Assembly: GCF_900176275.1 (NCBI RefSeq)
Contig: NZ_FWXD01000004.1
Location: 155,523-219,522, forward strand
Length of the DNA: 64,000 bases
Source: Andreprevotia lacus DSM 23236
Lineage (GTDB): Bacteria > Pseudomonadota > Gammaproteobacteria > Burkholderiales > Chitinibacteraceae
Direction of reading: 5' to 3'
The notes under the pieces were generated by a model, which was given only the letters and a program-made list of their open reading frames with translations, searched no databases and was not told where the DNA came from. The translations under genes and the position numbers were made by a program. Each line of letters opens with the position of its first letter. Position 1 is the stretch's first letter. Of this stretch, positions 55,850 to 64,000 are shown piece by piece.

Positions 55850-57201
55850 ATGAAAACGTCAAAAAAAATCCTGCTGGGCCTTGCCGGCCTGCTGATCGTC
55901 GGCGGGGGCGCTGGCTGGTACTTCTGGCCCAAGGCCGACCCGGTGGCCAAATACCGCACCCAGGCCGTGAGCAAGGGTGAACTGGTGCAGACCGTCAGCG
56001 CCACCGGCACACTCAACCCGGTGCTGGTCGTCTCCGTAGGTACCCAGGTATCGGGCACCGTGCGCAAGCTCAATGTCGATTTCAACGACAAGGTGACCGA
56101 AGGGCAGATCCTGCTGGAGCTGGATACCGATCAGCTCAAGGCCAGCCTGCGCCAGAGCCAGGCCACGCTGACCAGCTCGCGCGCCAAGCTCAAGTACACT
56201 ACCGCGCAGGCCGAGCGCATGCGCACCCTGTTTACGCAGAACTATGTATCGAAGCAGGAGCTGGATTCGGCCGAATCTGACCTGGCTGCTGCCAAGGCAG
56301 CCGTGGTGCAGGGTGAGGCACAGGTCGAGCGCGATACGGTGAACATGAACAATGCCATCATCCGCTCGCCGGTATCGGGCATCGTTATCGACAAGCAGGT
56401 GGACCTTGGCCAGACCGTGGCTGCCAGCTACCAGACGCCGACCTTGCTGAAAATCGCACAGGATTTGTCCAAGATGCAGATCCACGCCAATTTTGCCGAG
56501 GCCGATCTGGCCCGCATCAAGCCGGAGCTGCCAACCACCTTCCGCGTCGATGCCTTCCCCGACATGACCTTGCCTGGCAAGGTCAACCAGGTGCGGCTGA
56601 ACCCGACCACCAACTCCAACGTGGTGACGTATGACGTGGTGATCGACGTGGATAACCCGCGCCAGCGCCTGCTGCCGGGCATGACGGCCTATGTGGATGT
56701 GGAAATCGGCCGCCGCGACAACGCCATCATGGTGCCCAACGCAGCGCTGCGCTATCGCCCGCCGGGCGTGGCGGCAGAGAAGAGTGGCAAGGGCGGCCGG
56801 GATGCCAGCGGCGCTGCCGCATGGCAACGTCGCGGTGATGAAGCCAGCCGCCCGCGCAATGCATCGGGCGCGGCAGATGCCTCCGGCGCAGCCAACGCAT
56901 CGGCACCGCAAAGCCGTGGTTTTGGCAACGGCGGTGGCGGCATGCGCATGGGCGGCCGCCAGCGTGGCACTGTGTACGTGCTGCAGGCCGATGGCCAGCT
57001 CAAGGCCATTTCGGTACGCCTGGGCATTACCGACGGCAAGTTCACCGAAATCCTGCCGGGCCGGGATGAAACCGAACTGCCGGTGAAGGAAGGTCAGATG
57101 CTGGTGATCGGTGAAACGCAGCCTGACGGTGCGCAGCCGGCCACTGGCGGCAATCGCCAGCAGGGGCAGGGCGGCCCGGGTCAGATGCCGCGGAGATTCT
57201 G

Positions 57202-57202
<1 letters not shown>
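55850..57202 (+). CDS. macA: MacA-like periplasmic adaptor (membrane fusion protein)
   Basis: A 450-residue adaptor. The N-terminal membrane helix is about residues 6-26, followed by the lipoyl half-motifs (VSVGTQVSGTVRKL and SPVSGIVIDKQVDLGQTV), the alpha-hairpin and the beta barrel. An unusual Gly/Ala/Ser/Arg-rich stretch of about 65 residues (near 305-370) interrupts the membrane-proximal domain before GTVYVLQADGQLKA. It links the TolC homologue to the MacB-like pump. Its stop overlaps the ATPase ATG (TGATG). Confidence 0.9.
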
Positions 57203-59201
<1,999 letters not shown>

Positions 59202-59204
59202 ACC

Positions 59205-59231
59205 AAAACCGGGCCTGTGGGCCCGGTTTTT
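59205..59231 (+). terminator. Rho-independent terminator after efflux operon
   Basis: AAAACCGGGCC and GGCCCGGTTTT form an 11-bp stem with a 4-base loop followed by T, three bases after the permease stop. Confidence 0.9.
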
Positions 59232-59268
59232 GCATTCCCGTTCTCAATATCTGCAAATGGAGCTATTC

Positions 59269-59781
59269 ATGCGTTTGATTGCTTTGCTGGCCTGTGTTGC
59301 CACTGTTCCGGTCTGGGCGGCGCCCGCCGCACCGGCGCAACCGCCGCTGCTGCCTGCTGCCGGGCAGTGGCAGATCGTTACCCAGCTGCCGCCGGATCAG
59401 CTGGCGCGCATGCAGCAGCGTGCAGCCGAGGGCGGTGGCGACCGTGGCGGCCCCGGCGGCAAGATGACCTTCGATGCCAAGGCCGGCACGATGACACGTA
59501 CGCAATGCCTGAATGCCGAAAGCCTCAGCCACTGGGGGCAGGGCATGCAGCGCCGCCGAGACGATGAGGAACAACCCAAGTGCGATGCGCCCAAGTACAC
59601 GGTCAGCAACAAGACCACGCTGACCATTGATCTCAAGTGCAGCGCGCCCGAGCCGTCCAGCAGCCATGCGGTGTACAGGTTCGACGCCAAGCGCGGCAGC
59701 TACACCTTCGAGCAAAGCCGCACCCGCGATGGTGAAACGCGCAACAGCAAGGGTACGGCCAAGCGTATCGGTGACTGTTGA
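59269..59781 (+). CDS. Exported DUF3617-like protein
   Basis: A 170-residue protein with a signal peptide (cleaved near VWA-APA). The mature part has an AAGQWQIVTQLP opening, four Cys that could form two disulfides (TQCLNAE, PKCDAPK, DLKCSAP, C-terminal GDC) and a repetitive beta pattern, which fits DUF3617, a periplasmic family of unknown function. I prefer ATG 59269, with GGAG ten bases upstream; an in-frame ATG at 59257 exists. Terminators on both sides make it a single-gene unit. Confidence 0.7.
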   Translation: MRLIALLACVATVPVWAAPAAPAQPPLLPAAGQWQIVTQLPPDQLARMQQRAAEGGGDRGGPGGKMTFDAKAGTMTRTQCLNAESLSHWGQGMQRRRDDEEQPKCDAPKYTVSNKTTLTIDLKCSAPEPSSSHAVYRFDAKRGSYTFEQSRTRDGETRNSKGTAKRIGDC

Positions 59782-59827
59782 GCACCGCTTTTTACTTACT
59801 CTGTTTGCTGGTGGGTAACCGGCATCA

Positions 59828-59850
59828 AGAACCCGGCAGAGCCGGGTTCT
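59828..59850 (+). terminator. Rho-independent terminator
   Basis: AGAACCCGGC and GCCGGGTTCT form a 10-bp stem with a 3-base loop after the DUF3617-like gene. The 235 bases that follow, up to the DUF1304 gene, show no further feature. Confidence 0.7.
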
Positions 59851-60086
59851 GACCATTTGTGGAGGATGAAACAGCGGTGCTCTCCTGTTTTATTCCACGC
59901 CCCCCGCCCTCGCCGCCGCGAGGGAGCCTCGCTGGCGCTCGTTCGTGGCACAGTTTGGCTTTTGTGGAACCGTGGTTTTCTGGCAGATCGGGTCTGCGCT
60001 GCATAGGCGTTTTGCCGTGGCATGGTGCAAAGTGCAGGTGGGCCCGAAGAGGGCGCACGCACTTTTCCATTTTCCGGAGCGCCTTG

Positions 60087-60437
60087 ATGCATTTGCTGGC
60101 CGTTGTCTTGACCGCCCTGGTGGCGTTGCTGCACTTCTATTTTCTGGTGCTGGAAATGTTTCTGTGGACCAAACCGCTGGGCCGCAAGGTGTTCAAGCTC
60201 ACGCCAGAGTTTGCCGAGGCCAGCAAGGTGCTGGCGGCGAATCAGGGCTTGTATAACGGCTTTCTGGCGGCCGGGTTGCTGTGGGGGCTGGTGCAGGGCG
60301 GCCAGCCGGTCACGCTGTTTTTTCTGGGTTGCGTGATCGTGGCCGGGGTGTATGGCGCGGCAACGGTGGGGCGCAAGATCCTGTTCGTGCAGGCGCTACC
60401 GGCGGCATTGGCCATGGTGGTGTTGCTGCTGGCATGA
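60087..60437 (+). CDS. DUF1304 family membrane protein
   Basis: A 116-residue inner-membrane protein with four hydrophobic helices. VVLTALVALLHFYFLVLEMFLW at the start, ANQGLYNGFLAAGLLWG in the middle and FVQALPAALAMVVLL at the end match DUF1304, whose function is unknown. ATG 60087 follows GGAG by seven bases. The open frame extends upstream to 59859 but that part has no coding character. Single gene, ended by a bidirectional terminator. Confidence 0.9.
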   Translation: MHLLAVVLTALVALLHFYFLVLEMFLWTKPLGRKVFKLTPEFAEASKVLAANQGLYNGFLAAGLLWGLVQGGQPVTLFFLGCVIVAGVYGAATVGRKILFVQALPAALAMVVLLLA

Positions 60438-60463
60438 AAAAACGCCGCATTGCGGCGTTTTTT
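60437..60463. terminator. Bidirectional terminator
   Basis: AAAAAACGCCGCA, one loop base and TGCGGCGTTTTTT make a perfect symmetrical hairpin shared by the convergent DUF1304 and Spy/CpxP-like genes. Confidence 0.9.
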
Positions 60464-60477
60464 CGGGGCTAGCCTGA

Positions 60478-60978
60478 TTACTTGCTGGCCGGAGCCGAGG
60501 CATCCTTGCCGTGGCGGAAGTGACCGCGCGGGCCGTGTTCCTTGTGTTCGGCGGCTAGTTGCTGCAGCTTCTGCTGTTGATCGGGTGTGAGTACCGACAG
60601 CAGCTTTTGCTTGAAGCCGGCGTGCAGCACCGCCATGTCGGCCACGGCCTTGCCTTCGGCATCAGCCAGCGCGCGTAGCTTGGTTTGGTCGGTGTTGCCG
60701 GAGTCGGTAAAGGTGCGCAGTGCATCGTGCGCGTCGTGCAGCGCCTTGCGGGCGGCTTCCATGCCTGGTTTTTGCGCTTCGCGGAATTGTTCCAGTTGCT
60801 GCTTTTGCGCATCGGTCAGGTTCAGTTCACGCAGCGGCAGCATCGGGCCGTGTGCGCTGTGCTCAAAGCCGGGGCCACGCGGTGGCGGGGCGTTGTCGCT
60901 GGCGGCAAGGCTGTAGGCAGCACCACCCAGCAGGGCGGCGGACAGGGCGGCAAGACCAAAGCGGTGCAGGGTATTCAT
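60478..60978 (-). CDS. Spy/CpxP-like periplasmic LTXXQ protein
   Basis: A 166-residue exported protein (signal peptide to about residue 25). Two LTxxQ motifs are present, LNLTDAQKQQ and LTPDQQQKL, within a mostly helical, Gln/Lys-rich body, as in the Spy/CpxP/CnrX group of periplasmic chaperones and stress sensors. The tail is His/Lys-rich. ATG 60978 follows AAGGAG. It is divergent from the CpxR/CpxA-like pair, the arrangement of cpxP and cpxRA in enterobacteria, so it is probably both target and feedback regulator of that system. Confidence 0.88.
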   Translation of the reverse strand: MNTLHRFGLAALSAALLGGAAYSLAASDNAPPPRGPGFEHSAHGPMLPLRELNLTDAQKQQLEQFREAQKPGMEAARKALHDAHDALRTFTDSGNTDQTKLRALADAEGKAVADMAVLHAGFKQKLLSVLTPDQQQKLQQLAAEHKEHGPRGHFRHGKDASAPASK

Positions 60979-61145
60979 GAGCTGGGCTCCTTGTTGGCGC
61001 AAGCATTGTTGCGATGGAGGCCAGTGTGCGCCGGCGCAATGTAAATGCGGGTTAGGGCAGTGTAATTGTTTTGAAAAGGCCATCAGCACGGCTTGGCGCG
61101 CGCGCGCGCTTGTTCGATCATCTAGCCATGAAAGGAGTAAATGCA

Positions 61146-61829
61146 ATGGCCAATATGCGGGTATTGCTGGTGGATGACGACGCCGACCTGTGCACCATGC
61201 AGGCCGAGTATCTGGCCACTGAAGGATTCGACGCCGATGCGGTGTTCGATGGCGAAGCCGGCGTGCACGCCGCGCTGACCGGCAGCTATGCCGCCGTGGT
61301 GCTGGACGTGATGATGCCGCGCCTGGGCGGTATCGATGCGTTGCGGCAGATCCGCGCGCAATCGCAGGTGCCGGTCATCATGCTTACCGCCAAGGGCGAT
61401 GGTATTGATCGTATCGTCGGGCTGGAGCTGGGGGCCGACGACTATATTCCCAAACCCTGTATGCCACGCGAGCTGGTGGCCCGCTTGCGCGCCATCCTGC
61501 GCCGCACGCAGGGCAGTGACAGCCACACGCCGCAGCATGCCGGGCCGCTGTCGTTGTTTCCCGAATACCGCCGCGCGGAGTGGAACGGGGTGCCGCTGGA
61601 GCTGACCAATTCCGAGTTCCAGTTGCTGGAAATCCTCGTGTCCGCCGGCGGGCGCGTGCTGACCAAGAACGAGCTGTGCGAGCGTGGCCTGGGCCGCCCG
61701 CATACCCGTTATGACCGCAGCGTGGACGTGCACATGAGCAATCTGCGCCAGAAGCTGGGTAACTATCCGGACGGGCGCTCGCCCATCCAGACCGTGCGTG
61801 GTGTCGGCTACCGCTTGGCGAACGACTGA
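61146..61829 (+). CDS. cpxR: CpxR-like OmpR-family response regulator
   Basis: A 227-residue regulator. REC domain with Asp10/Asp11, acceptor Asp54 (LDVMMPRLGGIDALRQIR), Thr81 and Lys103; the ADDYIPKP block and spacing resemble CpxR. The winged helix C-domain has LTNSEFQLLEILVSAGGRVLTKNELCE and VDVHMSNLRQKLG. ATG 61146 has AAGGAG ten bases upstream; the ATG at 61128 is in frame but overlaps that site. Its stop shares one base with the kinase start. Symbol by analogy, based on the divergent CpxP-like gene. Confidence 0.88.
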   Translation: MANMRVLLVDDDADLCTMQAEYLATEGFDADAVFDGEAGVHAALTGSYAAVVLDVMMPRLGGIDALRQIRAQSQVPVIMLTAKGDGIDRIVGLELGADDYIPKPCMPRELVARLRAILRRTQGSDSHTPQHAGPLSLFPEYRRAEWNGVPLELTNSEFQLLEILVSAGGRVLTKNELCERGLGRPHTRYDRSVDVHMSNLRQKLGNYPDGRSPIQTVRGVGYRLAND

Positions 61830-63184
61830 TGGGCCGTTTGTTCTGGAAAATCCTGTTCGGCTTCTGGCTGACGCTGATCGTGGTCACACTGACGGTCAAT
61901 GCCGTGGCCAATCACTACAACGAGTCGCGCCTGCGTGCCAGCAGTGAGGTGGCGCTGGGGGGCCGGGTGGCCATGATGACCACGGCCGCAGCAGCGTCGT
62001 TGCGCCACGGCGGCCCGCCCGCGCTGCAAGCGCTGTTCGATGGCTGGCCACGTTTTGCGCGTGATCGCCTGCTGGTGGTGGATGCACACGACCGCGACCT
62101 GTTTGACCGGCCCGTGCCGCCACCAGCACTGGCCGAAGCGCGCCGCGTGCTGCGCGATGGTCTGGTCGATAACCAGAGCGTGATCAGCGTCGATACCCCG
62201 CAGGGTGAAGTGCTGTTCTTCGTGCTGGCCGACAATATGCCGCATCGCGGCCCGCCGCCGCCGCGTGGTGTGCCGGGCTTCATGCTGCTGTGGTTCGGTG
62301 TCGGCAGCCTGGCCTTCAGTGCCGTGCTGGCCTGGTATCTGACCCGGCCCATCCGCGTGCTCAAGCAGGCATTCGATCGCGTATCCGAAGGCGACCTGAG
62401 CGTGCGCGTCGGCCCACGCATCGGCAGCCGGCGTGACGAGATCGCCGATCTGGGCCGCGATTTCGACATCATGACCGGCCGGCTGGCGCAGCTGGTGGCA
62501 TCGCAAAAACAGCTGCTGCATGATGTATCGCACGAGCTGCGCTCGCCCCTGGCCCGCCTGCAGGTGGCCGTGGGTCTGGCGCGCCAGCAACCCGAGAAAA
62601 TCGCCCCGACGCTGGAGCGCATCGAGCGCGAGGTGCACCGGCTGGATACCATGGTGGGTGAATTGCTTACCTTGTCGCGACTGGAGGCCGGTGCCCAGCA
62701 GGAATGGGACGATTACTTCGACCCCATCGAACTGGCCGAAGAAGTGGTCGCTGATGCGACTTTTGAAGCAGCCGCATCGGAAGTGCGCATCGGTCTGTTG
62801 CGTGATGCCACGCCGGAAGAGGGCGTGGTGGTGCATGGCCGCGCTGAATTGCTGCACCGGGCGCTGGAGAATATCGTGCGCAATGCAGTGCGCTATTCGC
62901 AAGGCGGCCAGTTGGTCAGTGTTGCGGTACGGCAACCTGATGCAGCGCATTGCGTGATCGAGGTGATGGACCAGGGGCCGGGGGTGCCGGAAGAGCAGCT
63001 GCAACGCATTTTCGAGCCCTTTATCCGTGTCGGCGAGCAGAGCAGCGGCTACGGCCTCGGGCTGGCGATTGCCCAGCGGGCGGTGCAGGCACACGGCGGC
63101 ACCATTGCTGCAGCCAATCGTCCCGAAGGAGGGCTGGTGATCACGTTGACGTTGCCTTTGGTGCCAACCGGACAGGCCGCATGA
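61829..63184 (+). CDS. cpxA: CpxA-like sensor histidine kinase
   Basis: A 451-residue membrane kinase. TM1 at about 6-28, a periplasmic sensor of about 120 residues with a Pro/His-rich end (MPHRGPPPPRG), TM2 at about 150-172, HAMP, then HisKA with SHELRSPLARLQ (His235) and HATPase (NIVRNAVRYS, DQGPGVPE, GYGLGLAIAQR). It fits the CpxA class that senses envelope stress and phosphorylates CpxR. Coupled to the regulator by a one-base TGATG overlap. Confidence 0.9.
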   Translation: MGRLFWKILFGFWLTLIVVTLTVNAVANHYNESRLRASSEVALGGRVAMMTTAAAASLRHGGPPALQALFDGWPRFARDRLLVVDAHDRDLFDRPVPPPALAEARRVLRDGLVDNQSVISVDTPQGEVLFFVLADNMPHRGPPPPRGVPGFMLLWFGVGSLAFSAVLAWYLTRPIRVLKQAFDRVSEGDLSVRVGPRIGSRRDEIADLGRDFDIMTGRLAQLVASQKQLLHDVSHELRSPLARLQVAVGLARQQPEKIAPTLERIEREVHRLDTMVGELLTLSRLEAGAQQEWDDYFDPIELAEEVVADATFEAAASEVRIGLLRDATPEEGVVVHGRAELLHRALENIVRNAVRYSQGGQLVSVAVRQPDAAHCVIEVMDQGPGVPEEQLQRIFEPFIRVGEQSSGYGLGLAIAQRAVQAHGGTIAAANRPEGGLVITLTLPLVPTGQAA

Positions 63185-63200
63185 GCGAATACCGACTTGT

Positions 63201-63221
63201 AAATGAGAATCTTTATTATTA
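63201..63221. promoter_or_regulatory. Fur box before tonB
   Basis: AAATGAGAATCTTTATTATTA is a Fur-like array (TGAGAAT-C-TTTATTA, 7-1-7), ending 10 bases before the tonB start. It suggests that tonB is induced with the iron locus at 46935-54320 under iron limitation. Confidence 0.65.
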
Positions 63222-63231
63222 AAATCGCGGC

Positions 63232-63948
63232 ATGACCGCTATCGCACCGGCAATGCCGCATTCTCCCCTACGCCCCATCCGCTATTCCGCCGTATTGCTG
63301 GTGCTTGCCGCACACGTGGCCGTGCTTTACGCCATCGTGAGCGCACGCGAGGCTACGGCTCCGGTGGTTGAGCCGCCTGCGCTGACCGTCATCGAGCTGC
63401 CGACACTGGTATCCAAGCCGGAAAGCCAGCCCCAGCCGGCACCGCAGCCTCTCAAGCCGCAGCCGCAGAAAGCGCAACCCAAGCCGCAGCCGGTCGTGCA
63501 GCAACCGGTGAGCAAGCCGCTCAAGCCGGCGCCGGACCTGCCCAAGAGCGAAACCGCCCCGGTAGTGGCGCCTGAAACCGCCAAGCCGGTGCAAGAGGTC
63601 AAGGAAGCGCGCGAAGCGCCTGCTGCCCCTGCCAAGCAGGCCGAGCCGGCAGCGGCCGCCGAGCCGCCGAGCCAGCCCAGTGTTCAGGCCAACTACCTGT
63701 CGATGCCGCGCAGCTATCCGGCGCAGTCGCGTACGCTGGGTGAGGAGGGCACGGTAACCATTCGCGTGGTTATCAACGAAGAAGGCAGGCCGGTATCGAC
63801 CGAAGTGGCCAAGAGCAGCGGCTTTGCCCGGCTGGATGAAGATGCCAAGCGCACTGTGATGAAGTGGCGTTTCAACCCCGGCAAGGTTAATGGCAAGCCG
63901 GTGACGCAGGCGTGGAATGTGCCGGTGGTTTACAAACTGACCAACTAG
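63232..63948 (+). CDS. tonB: Energy transducer TonB
   Basis: A 238-residue TonB. A single N-terminal helix (about residues 17-37, YSAVLLVLAAHVAVLYAIV), a periplasmic Pro/Lys/Gln-rich span (about 55-150) and a C-terminal domain (YLSMPRSYPAQSRTLGEEGTVTIRVVINEEG, ending WNVPVVYKLTN) that contacts TonB boxes of outer-membrane receptors. exbB and exbD would be expected downstream, beyond the window edge. Its TAG stop is part of the CTAG that starts the second MITE copy. Confidence 0.94.
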   Translation: MTAIAPAMPHSPLRPIRYSAVLLVLAAHVAVLYAIVSAREATAPVVEPPALTVIELPTLVSKPESQPQPAPQPLKPQPQKAQPKPQPVVQQPVSKPLKPAPDLPKSETAPVVAPETAKPVQEVKEAREAPAAPAKQAEPAAAAEPPSQPSVQANYLSMPRSYPAQSRTLGEEGTVTIRVVINEEGRPVSTEVAKSSGFARLDEDAKRTVMKWRFNPGKVNGKPVTQAWNVPVVYKLTN

Positions 63949-64000
63949 GGCCTGTTAACACTTATTTCGCGCTTGCGCTGGGCCGCAAAGAGGTCAGCTA
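63945..64000. mobile_element. MITE-like inverted-repeat element, partial second copy
   Basis: The last 56 bases equal the inverse complement of the right end of the element at 42131-42402: the first 33 are identical and 20 of the next 23 match. It lacks the 108-bp extra segment seen in the left arm of the first copy. The rest lies beyond the window. Confidence 0.85.

Overview
The window looks like a chromosome segment of a motile, GC-rich betaproteobacterium, most likely in the order Neisseriales (Chromobacteriaceae-like). I infer this from the EttA, TruC, FtsK, AccA and TilS types, the CheA/CheZ/double-CheV layout and the FlrB/FlrC-type flagellar regulators. Genus level cannot be judged from the sequence alone. 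I found no rRNA, tRNA or CRISPR array.

Layout. 1-602: four diverged direct repeats (about 170 bp period) rich in DnaA-box-like 9-mers. 753-16246: mostly housekeeping genes (a lipoprotein, a degenerate HD-GYP protein, a flavin reductase and VF530 pair, ettA, fumC, an MHS-type transporter, truC, ftsK, a YqhA-like membrane protein, an alpha/beta hydrolase, msrB, a lipoprotein). 16389-36536: a chemotaxis and flagellar island. An EAL-HDOD protein is followed by the minus-strand operon cheV-cheV-cheY-cheZ-cheA, led by a good sigma-28 promoter. Divergent from it is a plus-strand operon: flagellar histidine kinase, STAS protein, REC-PP2C-HATPase protein, single-domain CheB and the sigma-54 activator flrC. 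A sigma-54 promoter then leads into fliE-fliF-fliG-fliH-fliI-fliJ and a lipoprotein NlpC/P60 peptidase. flgM-flgN (minus, own sigma-28 promoter) and fliW close the island.

36727-46811: accA-tilS, a periplasmic solute-binding protein, srkA, a Gfo/Idh oxidoreductase, a CTAG-flanked miniature inverted-repeat element, a C13 peptidase lipoprotein with an in-frame amber codon, a chemoreceptor, a LysE-type exporter and a PiuC-type dioxygenase. 46935-54320: an iron locus with a TonB-dependent receptor facing away from PepSY-TM, DUF2271, DUF4198, ApbE and a membrane flavodoxin-reductase, with two Fur-box-like sites between them. The DUF2271 protein carries an ApbE flavinylation-type motif, so the group reads as a trans-envelope electron path to periplasmic iron. 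54489-59201: a TolC-MacA-MacB-like tripartite efflux operon with MacB split into ATPase and permease. 59269-63948: a DUF3617-like protein, a DUF1304 protein, a Spy/CpxP-like protein divergent from a CpxR/CpxA-like pair, and a Fur-box-preceded tonB. A second copy of the miniature element begins exactly at the tonB stop codon and runs off the window.

How the parts work together: the flagellar island shows a regulatory cascade in DNA. FlrB/FlrC acts with sigma-54 on fliE onward; FliA (sigma-28), held by FlgM, acts on the che operon and on flgM itself. A partner-switching module of the HsbR/HsbA type sits inside the regulator operon. The iron locus and tonB share Fur-like operators, so receptor, reductase chain and energy transducer are probably induced together under iron limitation.
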